Shown here one piece after another: positions 1 to 5,620 of a stretch of 7,569 nucleotides of DNA. Position 1 is the first letter of the stretch; each line of letters starts with the position of its first letter. The translations under genes and the position numbers were made by a program. The notes under the pieces were generated by a model. The model worked only from the letters and a program-made list of their open reading frames with translations, was not told the DNA's origin and did no database searches. The stretch lies in NCBI GenBank assembly GCA_020062205.1, contig JAGUWT010000068.1, forward strand, positions 1 through 7,569, in the 5' to 3' direction. The DNA is from Thermodesulfovibrionales bacterium (GTDB lineage Bacteria; Nitrospirota; Thermodesulfovibrionia; Thermodesulfovibrionales; SM23-35).

Positions 1-204
1 AAGAAAGAGGGAATCGTGGTAACCGATGATGAAATAAATGAACGAATTCTCACCCTTGCCCAAAGGCTTTCTTCAAAGCCGGATGTTATCAGAAATTTCT
101 ATAAAATGAGAGATGGCTCTCTGGAAGGTTTGCGACAATCTATCTTTGAGGACAAGGTGCTGGATATGCTTCTGTCGAAAGCTGTGCTGGAGAAAGGAGG
201 ATAG
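1..204 (+). CDS. tig: Trigger factor, C-terminal fragment (5' end outside window)
   Basis: Reading frame 1 is open from the first base to TAG at 202-204 and gives the last 67 residues of a longer protein. The segment KEGIVVTDDEINERILTLAQ, followed further on by GLRQSIFEDKVLDMLLSKA, matches the usual end of trigger factor: the helical C-terminal chaperone domain that cradles nascent chains leaving the ribosome. Trigger factor is a ribosome-bound, ATP-independent chaperone, in most bacteria also a prolyl isomerase; those N-terminal and PPIase domains lie upstream of the window. A GTG at 16 is in frame, but it lies inside the conserved domain and is not a likely start. The gene ends one base before clpP, so the two are almost certainly co-transcribed. 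The tig-clpP-clpX order is common in bacteria and supports the call. Confidence 0.9.
   Translation, partial: KKEGIVVTDDEINERILTLAQRLSSKPDVIRNFYKMRDGSLEGLRQSIFEDKVLDMLLSKAVLEKGG
193..200 (+). promoter_or_regulatory. clpP ribosome binding site (decides the clpP start)
   Basis: AAAGGAGG lies inside the last codons of tig, five bases before the ATG at 206. This strong Shine-Dalgarno match selects that ATG over an upstream in-frame ATG at 113, whose extra codons overlap tig and encode a cysteine-rich stretch unlike any ClpP leader. Confidence 0.8.
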
Positions 205-205
205 G

Positions 206-799
206 ATGAGTATTATCCCGATTGTTATTGAGCAGACAGGACGTTCAGAGCGGGCATATGACATTTATTCAAGGCTCCTTAAGGACAGGATTATCTTTAT
301 TGGTACGGGCATAGACGACCATATCGCAAACACGGTTATCGCACAGCTCCTGTTTCTTCAGACGGAAGACCCGGACAAGGATATTCACATCTATATTAAT
401 TCACCAGGTGGTATCGTATCATCTGGTCTTGCAATATACGACACGATGCAGTACGTAAAGCCCCTCATTGCAACTTACTGCATTGGACAGGCAGCCAGTA
501 TGGGTGCCCTTTTGCTTTCAGCAGGTGCAAAGGGTAAGAGGTTTGCACTTCCACATTCGAGGATCATGTTACACCAGCCCATGGGTGGTTTCCATGGACA
601 GGCTACCGATATCGAGATTCATGCACGGGAGATACTGAAAATGAAGGACACACTGAACACAATCCTTGCAGACCACACCGGGCAATCGCTCGAAAAGATA
701 CAGACAGATACTGACCGGGATTTCTTCATGTCAGGAGCTGAGGCAAAGGAGTACGGCATAGTGGATGAAGTAATAACAAGCATGAAAAGTGCGAAATAG
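206..799 (+). CDS. clpP: ATP-dependent Clp protease proteolytic subunit ClpP
   Basis: A 197-residue serine peptidase of family S14, close to the usual ClpP length. Fourteen subunits form the barrel that degrades proteins fed by ClpX or ClpA/C in the cytoplasm. The catalytic triad is visible: Ser98 in GQAASMGALL, His123 in RIMLHQPMGG, and Asp172 in DRDFFMSGAEA. The oxyanion-strand motif INSPGG is at 64-69. The start begins MSIIPIVIEQTGRSERAYDI, which corresponds to the mature N-terminus of other ClpPs, so there is little or no propeptide to remove. The conserved IVIEQT segment forms the axial gate loops. The open frame extends upstream to 113, but the AAAGGAGG site and homology favour 206. The start is one base past the tig stop and clpX begins 17 bases after the clpP stop, consistent with one tig-clpP-clpX transcript. 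No promoter is evident between the genes. Confidence 0.97.
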   Translation: MSIIPIVIEQTGRSERAYDIYSRLLKDRIIFIGTGIDDHIANTVIAQLLFLQTEDPDKDIHIYINSPGGIVSSGLAIYDTMQYVKPLIATYCIGQAASMGALLLSAGAKGKRFALPHSRIMLHQPMGGFHGQATDIEIHAREILKMKDTLNTILADHTGQSLEKIQTDTDRDFFMSGAEAKEYGIVDEVITSMKSAK

Positions 800-816
800 G
801 GGAAGCTGGAGGTTAT

Positions 817-2058
817 ATGGGCAAGAAAGACGAAAATGCACCAAAATGCTCATTCTGTGGCAAAGGACATAATGAGGTAAAGAAGCTTATCGCAGGCCCT
901 TCTGTTTTTATCTGCAATGAATGCGTCTCGCTTTGTGATGAAATCATTGAAGATGCACTCCATGCAGAAGTAGAAGGTCCCACCCTTCCTACGCTTCCGA
1001 CACCAAAAGAAATTAACCAATTCCTGAATGATTATGTTGTTGGTCAGGAGCGGGCAAAAAAGATACTCTCTGTCGCTGTCCATAACCACTATAAACGGAT
1101 TTATAGTCCTGTCGAATCAGGTGTTGAGTTACAAAAAAGCAACATCCTGCTCATTGGTCCTACTGGTACTGGCAAGACGCTCTTCGCCCAGACCTTAGCA
1201 AAAATGCTTGATGTGCCATTCTCAATAGCTGATGCGACAACTCTTACAGAAGCAGGCTATGTTGGTGAAGATGTTGAAAATATAATCCTGAAACTACTCC
1301 AATCTGCTGACTATGATGTTGAAAGAGCACAAAGAGGAATCGTCTATATTGATGAAATTGATAAGATAAGCAGGAAATCAGAAAATCCCTCGATAACAAG
1401 GGATGTATCAGGAGAGGGTGTTCAGCAGGCACTGCTCAAGATAATTGAGGGGACCATGGCGAATATCCCTCCACAAGGTGGGAGGAAACATCCGCAACAG
1501 GAATTCATTCAGATTGATACAACAAATATCCTCTTTATATGTGGCGGTGCATTTATTGGACTTGATAGCAACATAGAACAGAGGACAGGGCAAAAAATCG
1601 TTGGTTTCGGTTCTAATACAGTGCAACGGAAGGAAAGAAAGATAGGCGAGATACTCAGTCTTGTTGAACCTGAGGATCTAATAAAATATGGACTGATACC
1701 CGAGATCGTAGGAAGGCTACCAGTTGTAGCAACACTTGATGAACTGAATGAGACAGTTCTGATCAAGATTCTTACAGAACCAAAAAATGCCCTCATCAAA
1801 CAATACCAGAGGCTTCTTTCCTTTGATAATGTCAGGCTGAGATTTACCGATGGTGCCTTGCAAGCGATAGCAAAAAAAGCCATATTGCGAAAATCTGGCG
1901 CACGAGGATTAAGAGCCATCCTCGAAAAGATAATGCTTGATGTGATGTATGAGATACCTTCTCAGAAAGGTATCAGGGAATGTATGATAAACGAAGAGAC
2001 TATCCTGAAAAACGAAAAACCTCTCCTTTTATACGAAAGACAGGCAGAATCAGCATAA
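817..2058 (+). CDS. clpX: ATP-dependent Clp protease ATP-binding subunit ClpX
   Basis: A 413-residue AAA+ unfoldase, close to the normal ClpX length. As a hexamer it recognises tagged substrates, unfolds them and threads them into ClpP. In order: an N-terminal zinc-binding domain with Cys11, Cys14, Cys33 and Cys36; Walker A GPTGTGKT at 114-121; pore-1 loop GYVG at 148-151 region; Walker B IVYIDE at 175-180; pore-entry RKH loop at 223-225; the ClpP-docking loop VGF at 262-264; the arginine-finger region IVGRLP with Arg300; and sensor-2 GARGLR with Arg363. The docking tripeptide is VGF rather than the commoner IGF, a conservative change. The start is supported by GGAGG at 808-812, four bases before the ATG. 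The gene ends convergently with the DUF721 gene, with a repeat in between; the lon gene that often follows clpX is absent here. Confidence 0.98.
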   Translation: MGKKDENAPKCSFCGKGHNEVKKLIAGPSVFICNECVSLCDEIIEDALHAEVEGPTLPTLPTPKEINQFLNDYVVGQERAKKILSVAVHNHYKRIYSPVESGVELQKSNILLIGPTGTGKTLFAQTLAKMLDVPFSIADATTLTEAGYVGEDVENIILKLLQSADYDVERAQRGIVYIDEIDKISRKSENPSITRDVSGEGVQQALLKIIEGTMANIPPQGGRKHPQQEFIQIDTTNILFICGGAFIGLDSNIEQRTGQKIVGFGSNTVQRKERKIGEILSLVEPEDLIKYGLIPEIVGRLPVVATLDELNETVLIKILTEPKNALIKQYQRLLSFDNVRLRFTDGALQAIAKKAILRKSGARGLRAILEKIMLDVMYEIPSQKGIRECMINEETILKNEKPLLLYERQAESA

Positions 2059-2071
2059 AGAAAGTAATTAG

Positions 2072-2124
2072 GTAGCCGCAGGCTTTAGCCTGCGTTAATG
2101 GCGCAACCTAAAGGTTGCGGCTAC
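2072..2124. repeat. Double-hairpin inverted repeat at the clpX/DUF721 convergent junction
   Basis: The element is bounded by GTAGCCGCA (2072-2080) and its exact complement TGCGGCTAC (2116-2124). Inside are two perfect 7-bp hairpins with 4-base loops: CGCAGGC/GCCTGCG (2077-2083 and 2088-2094) and CGCAACC/GGTTGCG (2102-2108 and 2113-2119). This nested design is typical of dispersed intergenic repeats. It sits 13 bases after the clpX stop. The DUF721 stop codon (2110-2108) and its last five sense codons lie within it. It could end transcription from both sides, but neither hairpin is followed by a clear run of T, so classical intrinsic termination is not supported. Only one copy is in the window, so its repeat nature is inferred from structure. 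Confidence 0.75.
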
Positions 2125-2569
2125 TATTTCTGGCTTTTCCTGTAAGGATGGATGTTTGCATTGCTTTTCTGATTGCTTCTCTCAGTTCCTCATCCTTTAT
2201 TTGAGAGACGGTCTCTTCTATAAAAGAGAGTTCCTCGTTCGTTAGCTGTCTGCTGTCTGCCTTTTGCCTTCTGCCTTCTGCCTTTATTGTCGTTGAGATC
2301 CTGCCGAGCTTGAATCGTACCCTTTGAACTCCATAAGGGCTCAGCTTTTTTATGATATCATCTTTGTAGAAATTCAGTTCTTGAAGCCAGACAGGGGAAT
2401 CAATGTGAAGGAGGATTTCCACACCTGATAGTGCACATGGTGCCATATGGTGTGAAAGGGGCTCATGAAATAAATCGAACCAGTTTTTTTTAATCTCGGC
2501 GAGTCGAACTCCGTCTTCAATCCCGAGCTCCCTGATGAGATGTATCAGCAAAGAACCTGCCGTTTTCAC
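2108..2569 (-). CDS. DUF721 / DciA-like protein
   Basis: A 153-residue protein with the features of the DUF721 family. It has an N-terminal helical stretch, Trp30 in IKKNWFDLFHEPLSHH, then a small alpha/beta core with ILLHIDSPVWLQELNFYKDD (Trp61) and a strand VQRVRFKLG. Members include DciA, which loads or recruits the replicative helicase DnaB in bacteria lacking DnaC/DnaI; whether this protein does that is inference from family membership. A C-terminal helical segment (about 110-142, LTNEELSFIEETVSQIKDEE and on) follows. Between core and tail, residues 96-109 (KAEGRRQKADSRQL) are encoded by a heptanucleotide tandem array, and the last residues SSRNL come from the hairpin repeat at 2072-2124. 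The start is a GTG overlapping the rpmB stop as GTGA (2569-2566), which indicates translational coupling. DUF721 assignment is fairly secure, function less so. Confidence 0.8.
   Translation of the reverse strand: MKTAGSLLIHLIRELGIEDGVRLAEIKKNWFDLFHEPLSHHMAPCALSGVEILLHIDSPVWLQELNFYKDDIIKKLSPYGVQRVRFKLGRISTTIKAEGRRQKADSRQLTNEELSFIEETVSQIKDEELREAIRKAMQTSILTGKARNSSRNL
2245..2286. repeat. Heptanucleotide tandem array (6 units) inside the DUF721 gene
   Basis: Six consecutive 7-bp units on the plus strand: two GCTGTCT, one GCCTTTT, two GCCTTCT and one GCCTTTA. Read on the coding (minus) strand the core unit is AGAAGGC, with an AGACAGC variant. The total of 42 bases equals 14 codons, so the array is frame-neutral and adds the charged peptide KAEGRRQKADSRQL between the globular core and the C-terminal helix. 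Because 7 and 3 share no factor, every three units repeat the same seven-residue peptide and all coding-strand frames of the unit are open. Confidence 0.85.
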
Positions 2570-2757
2570 TCAACAACCTTTTTCACTCTTCCTGAACGAA
2601 GACAGCCCGTGCATACATACTGTCTCTTCACTCCGTTCTTCGTAATGATGCGCATCCTCTGGAGATTAGGCATTATCCACTTTTTTGTCTTATTATTCGC
2701 ATGGCTGACATTATTGCCGGTTACTCTCTCTTTCCCACACAGAGCACAACTTGCCAC
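2566..2757 (-). CDS. rpmB: 50S ribosomal protein bL28 (zinc-binding, Cys4 form)
   Basis: A 63-residue protein beginning MASCALCGKERVTGNNVSHA, which carries the L28 signature GNNVSHANNKTK, followed by WIMPNLQRMRI. It is a structural protein of the large ribosomal subunit. Cys4, Cys7, Cys49 and Cys52 form two CxxC pairs, so this is the C+ type that should hold a zinc ion. An upstream GTG at 2775 is in frame and would add six residues (KEVKKV), but AAGGAGG lies inside that extension, eight bases before the GTG at 2757. I therefore place the start at 2757, which also gives the standard L28 N-terminus and length. The stop overlaps the start of the DUF721 gene by four bases. The gene is divergent from infB. 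Confidence 0.93.
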   Translation of the reverse strand: MASCALCGKERVTGNNVSHANNKTKKWIMPNLQRMRIITKNGVKRQYVCTGCLRSGRVKKVVE

Positions 2758-2765
2758 TTTCTTCA

Positions 2766-2772
2766 CCTCCTT
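2766..2772 (-). promoter_or_regulatory. rpmB Shine-Dalgarno site (decides the start)
   Basis: The minus strand reads AAGGAGG from 2772 to 2766, eight bases before GTG at 2757. It is a full anti-16S match and would fall inside coding sequence if the upstream GTG at 2775 were used, which argues for the shorter 63-residue product. Confidence 0.8.
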
Positions 2773-2797
2773 CACTCATTGCATTAAAAAGTTTTTT

Positions 2798-2826
2798 ATG
2801 ATAACATTTTACCATTGATGTTACAA
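2798..2826 (-). promoter_or_regulatory. Predicted sigma-70-type promoter for rpmB-DUF721
   Basis: On the minus strand TTGTAA (2826-2821) as -35 and TATCAT (2803-2798) as -10 are separated by exactly 17 bases. The -10 matches TATAAT at five of six positions and the -35 matches TTGACA at four of six. Transcription would begin near 2791, leaving a leader of roughly 34 bases before the rpmB GTG. This is a prediction from consensus match only. Confidence 0.5.
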
Positions 2827-2833
2827 GAGTAAC
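2820..2833. promoter_or_regulatory. Palindrome GTTAC-N4-GTAAC in the rpmB/infB divergent region
   Basis: GTTAC (2820-2824) and GTAAC (2829-2833) form a perfect inverted repeat around AAGA. It overlaps the predicted -35 of the rpmB promoter and a possible -35 of the infB promoter, where a regulator could affect both. A five-base arm can easily arise by chance, so an operator is only a possibility. Confidence 0.25.
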
Positions 2834-2849
2834 CTCTCATGTCTTATTT
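2821..2849 (+). promoter_or_regulatory. Weak candidate promoter for infB
   Basis: TTACAA (2821-2826) and TTATTT (2844-2849) are spaced by 17 bases and point towards infB, 30 bases from its ATG. The -35 hexamer is the same site used on the opposite strand for the rpmB prediction, giving overlapping divergent promoters. The infB unit must start in this gap because the upstream gene faces away, but the precise hexamers are uncertain. A GAGG at 2865-2868, ten bases before the ATG, is the likely infB ribosome binding site. Confidence 0.35.
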
Positions 2850-2878
2850 CTTAGTTTAAAAATTGAGGTTAACAATAC

Positions 2879-5179
2879 ATGCCGAAAGTACGAATTTATG
2901 AACTGGCAAAAAAATTAGGAGTAAATAGCAGGTTCATCATTACCGAGCTTTTAAAGATTGGTATTGAAGGTAAGACACATTCTTCAAATATTGAGCCTGA
3001 AGTCGCCAAAACGATAGAAGACAAGATTCTCAGAGGCTCTGTGAAACCACTCAAAGAAGCCCCTCCAGAGGAAAAGGTAGTTCCTGCAGAACCTCTTAGC
3101 CCCCCGTTTGCACAAGAACGAGGGAAACCTGGAGGGCTTGAAATATCTTTACCAGAGAGGGAACAACTTCCTGAAGAAGAAAAAAGAGAGGTATCAGTGG
3201 TTTCTGAGGAGGAAGAATTAAAGGTTCCGGATAGATTCAAAAAGGAAATAGAGGTAGAAAAGATAGAAAAATTCAGGGCAAAACCAGGAATGCAGAGGGC
3301 GTTTCAGACGATAAAGAAGATTGAACCAAAAAAATGGCACGATCAAAAATCGGTAAGGAAGTTTGAAAAAATCAGGCCATTTCAGAAAGAAGAACGGAAA
3401 CCTTCCTTGCAGCTCGTTATCCCTCGGAAAAAGACAATTAAACTTCGTGAAGGGACAACGGTCAAAGAATTCGCAGAACTTATAGGTGTGAAACTTCCTG
3501 ATGTTATCAAGAAGTTTATGGAATTAGGATATATGCCGACAATAAACCAGCCTGTTGACCCTGATGCGGCTCTTTTGGTTGCCGATGGGTTTGAAGTCAA
3601 ACTCGAAATTGCACCTATTGAAGAGGATACGGTTTTTGTTGAGGCACCTGAAGATTCAAGTACATTATTACCACGTCCACCTGTGATAACTATTATGGGA
3701 CACGTAGACCATGGAAAGACATCGCTCCTCGATGCTATAAGGAAGACAAAGGTTACGGAGACCGAAGCTGGCGGTATCACACAGCATATCGGTGCTTATA
3801 AAGTAAACCTGAAAGGAAAGAATATTGTATTTCTCGATACCCCTGGTCACGAGGCATTTACCGCGATGAGGGCAAGGGGGGCAAAGGTTACAGATATCGT
3901 TGTCCTCGTTGTTGCTGCTGACGATGGTGTCATGCCTCAGACTATTGAAGCAATCAATCATGCAAAGGCTGCAAATGTCCCCATTGTCGTAGCAATAAAC
4001 AAAATTGACAAGCCAGAGGCAAATCCTCCAAAGGTAAAAAATGAACTTTCAGAGCGTGGGATAATCTCGGAGGAATGGGGTGGCCAGAACATCTTTGTTG
4101 AAGTTTCTGCAAAAAAAGGCATCGGTATAGAAACTCTTCTTGAAATGATTCTCCTGCAGGCTGACATCATGGAACTGAAGGCAAATCCTGATACAAAGGC
4201 ACGGGGAACCATTATAGAGGCAAAGCTTGATAAAGGAAGGGGTCCTGTTGCAACCGTTCTTGTGCAATCAGGCACCCTCAGAATTGGAGATGCATTCCTC
4301 GCAGGCATTCATGCAGGAAAGGTGCGGGCATTAAGTGATGATACCGGCAGAAGGATAGTCGAGGCTGGTCCATCAACACCTGTTGAGGTAATCGGGTTCC
4401 CCGAAGTCCCATCAGCAGGAGATATTTTTGTAATGGTTGAGGATGAAAAGAGGGCAAGACAGATAGCACTTACACGACAGCAGAAACAAAGGCTTGCTTA
4501 TATTGCAAAGACCAGCAAACTGACACTCGACGAGCTGTATGCAAAGATCAAAGAGGGGGAAATAAGGGAACTTAATATTATCATTAAAGGTGATGTTCAG
4601 GGATCTGTTGAGGCAATGAAGGATGCCTTTGAAAATATCACCCACACACAGGTGAAGGTAAAGGTAATTCACTCATCTGTGGGTGGTATCAATGATTCAG
4701 ACGTCATGCTTGCATCTGCATCGAACGCTATTATTATCGGTTTCAATGTCAGACCTGAGCTTACAGCAGCCCACACAGCAGAGAAAGAAGGCGTTGATAT
4801 CAGGCTCTATACTGTAATATACGAAGCAATAGAAGATGTCAGAAAAGCACTTGAGGGCCTTCTTGAACCTACCCTCAAAGAAAAGACCCTTGGCAGGGCA
4901 GAGGTACGTCAATTGTTTCCGATATCAAGGATCGGGACAGTGGCAGGATGTTATGTGCTTGATGGCTTTATGAGCCGGACAAGTGATGGGATAAGGGTCA
5001 CCAGAGATAGCATTGTTATCTATGATGGGAAGATTGCTTCCTTAAAAAGATTTAAGGAGGATGTGAGAGAAGTACAAACAGGTTATGAATGTGGCATCAT
5101 GATAGAAAACTTCAATGATCTAAAGGTTGGAGATATACTCGAGAACTATATAATCGAAAAGATAGCGGCAAAACTATAG
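2879..5179 (+). CDS. infB: Translation initiation factor IF-2
   Basis: A 766-residue translational GTPase that places formylmethionyl-tRNA on the 30S subunit and promotes 50S joining. Residues 1-55 (KVRIYELAKKLGVNSRFIIT and on) form a first IF2_N module. A charged, low-complexity linker runs to about 180, then a second IF2_N module at about 184-243 (KKTIKLREGTTVKEFAELIG...). The G domain has G1 GHVDHGKT 274-281, G2 GGIT 298-301, G3 DTPGH 320-324, G4 NKID 374-377 and G5 SAK 410-412. Domains II, III and the fMet-tRNA-binding C-terminal domain follow to residue 766, with no break visible. Within the linker, residues 74-87 (SPPFAQERGKPGGL) are encoded by an imperfect inverted repeat and look unlike the surrounding Glu/Lys-rich sequence. 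infB leads a plus-strand unit with rbfA, nrnA and truB. The nusA and rimP genes that often precede it are not here. Confidence 0.98.
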   Translation: MPKVRIYELAKKLGVNSRFIITELLKIGIEGKTHSSNIEPEVAKTIEDKILRGSVKPLKEAPPEEKVVPAEPLSPPFAQERGKPGGLEISLPEREQLPEEEKREVSVVSEEEELKVPDRFKKEIEVEKIEKFRAKPGMQRAFQTIKKIEPKKWHDQKSVRKFEKIRPFQKEERKPSLQLVIPRKKTIKLREGTTVKEFAELIGVKLPDVIKKFMELGYMPTINQPVDPDAALLVADGFEVKLEIAPIEEDTVFVEAPEDSSTLLPRPPVITIMGHVDHGKTSLLDAIRKTKVTETEAGGITQHIGAYKVNLKGKNIVFLDTPGHEAFTAMRARGAKVTDIVVLVVAADDGVMPQTIEAINHAKAANVPIVVAINKIDKPEANPPKVKNELSERGIISEEWGGQNIFVEVSAKKGIGIETLLEMILLQADIMELKANPDTKARGTIIEAKLDKGRGPVATVLVQSGTLRIGDAFLAGIHAGKVRALSDDTGRRIVEAGPSTPVEVIGFPEVPSAGDIFVMVEDEKRARQIALTRQQKQRLAYIAKTSKLTLDELYAKIKEGEIRELNIIIKGDVQGSVEAMKDAFENITHTQVKVKVIHSSVGGINDSDVMLASASNAIIIGFNVRPELTAAHTAEKEGVDIRLYTVIYEAIEDVRKALEGLLEPTLKEKTLGRAEVRQLFPISRIGTVAGCYVLDGFMSRTSDGIRVTRDSIVIYDGKIASLKRFKEDVREVQTGYECGIMIENFNDLKVGDILENYIIEKIAAKL
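3098..3138. repeat. Imperfect inverted repeat within the infB linker
   Basis: AGCCCCCC (3098-3105) pairs with GGAGGGCT (3131-3138) with one mismatch, and just inside them GTTT (3106-3109) can pair with AAAC (3125-3128). It encodes SPPFAQERGKPGGL of IF-2. The composition (proline/glycine-rich, C-run opposing G-run) stands out from the flanking Glu/Lys-rich linker and resembles repeat-derived peptides I associate with dispersed CCCCC...GGGGG elements in other genomes. Only one copy is present, so the repeat identity is inferred. Confidence 0.45.
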
Positions 5180-5187
5180 AAGGCAAA

Positions 5188-5254
5188 GCGTAACCCGTAA
5201 TGCGTAATGAACAAAATGTAAAGACCCATTACGCATCACGCATAGCGCATCACG
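5188..5254. repeat. Heptanucleotide arrays in inverted orientation between infB and rbfA
   Basis: The 84-base infB-rbfA gap is almost filled by two short arrays. Left: three units of GCGTAAT type at 5188-5208 (GCGTAAC, CCGTAAT, GCGTAAT). Right: four units of the complementary type at 5227-5254 (CATTACG, CATCACG, CATAGCG, CATCACG). They form a hairpin with a perfect 10-bp stem, ATGCGTAATG (5200-5209) with CATTACGCAT (5227-5236), extended by three more pairs after one mismatch, around a 17-base loop. The last unit ends at the first base of the rbfA ribosome binding site (GAAGG 5254-5258). There is no T-run after the stem, so it is not a standard terminator, though it could affect readthrough, mRNA processing or rbfA translation. 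Confidence 0.8.
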
Positions 5255-5263
5255 AAGGTAATC

Positions 5264-5620
5264 ATGCTTCCTTATAAACGTTCCAAGAGAGTCGGTGATC
5301 TCCTCAGGGAAGAGATTGCAGATATAGTTTTCCATCGGCTTAAAGATCCCCGAATCGGATTTATAACAATCACCGGCGTTGATGTAACAGATGATATTAA
5401 GCTTGCACGGGTTTATCTAAGCATCTTCAAAGATGAAGACAAAGATACCACACTTGAGATTTTAAATTCCGCAACGAGCTTTATACGTTCAGAATTATCA
5501 AAAAGGCTCAGGATGAAATTCATACCGAATATCGAGTTCAGAATTGATACATCTATCGAATACGGAACCAGGATAGATAAACTTCTCGATGAGATCAAAA
5601 GAAAAAGTGAAGGTTCCTGA
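5264..5620 (+). CDS. rbfA: 30S ribosome-binding factor RbfA
   Basis: A 118-residue protein starting MLPYKRSKRVGDLLREEIAD and continuing with a KH-like fold: the DPRIGFITITGVDVTDDIKLARVYLSIF segment, then SATSFIRSELSKRLRMKFIPNIEFRID. These are the hallmark RbfA motifs, including the FIRSEL..RLRMKF..P.I.F signature. RbfA binds the 30S subunit late in assembly, helps mature the 16S rRNA 5' end and in many bacteria is needed at low temperature. Length is normal. GAAGG at 5254-5258 precedes the ATG by five bases. It follows infB after a repeat-filled gap and overlaps the start of the nrnA-type gene, consistent with one transcript and coupled translation. Confidence 0.96.
   Translation: MLPYKRSKRVGDLLREEIADIVFHRLKDPRIGFITITGVDVTDDIKLARVYLSIFKDEDKDTTLEILNSATSFIRSELSKRLRMKFIPNIEFRIDTSIEYGTRIDKLLDEIKRKSEGS

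Noticed and set aside
113..205. Extended N-terminus for ClpP from ATG 113
   Set aside because: It overlaps tig in another frame and encodes a cysteine- and tryptophan-rich stretch unlike ClpP propeptides; the strong site at 193-200 points to ATG 206.
1597..1611. VGF instead of IGF in the ClpX docking loop as a sign of altered ClpP partnership
   Set aside because: Val for Ile is a conservative change, clpP is adjacent, and every other ClpX motif is intact; not enough to suggest different function.
2077..2119. Classical rho-independent terminators for clpX or the DUF721 gene
   Set aside because: The stems are good but neither strand has the following T-run; better described as a dispersed repeat with possible boundary function.
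2540..2818. A 92-codon plus-strand frame with hydrophobic segments, opposite rpmB and the DUF721 start
   Set aside because: It is the antisense of a well-identified L28 gene and runs over its promoter region; no ribosome binding site or family resemblance.
5200..5277. A 25-codon frame starting at ATG 5200 in the infB-rbfA gap and overlapping the rbfA start, resembling a leader peptide
   Set aside because: It is made mostly of heptamer repeat sequence, has no clear ribosome binding site and no attenuator-like codon run; chance is the simpler explanation.
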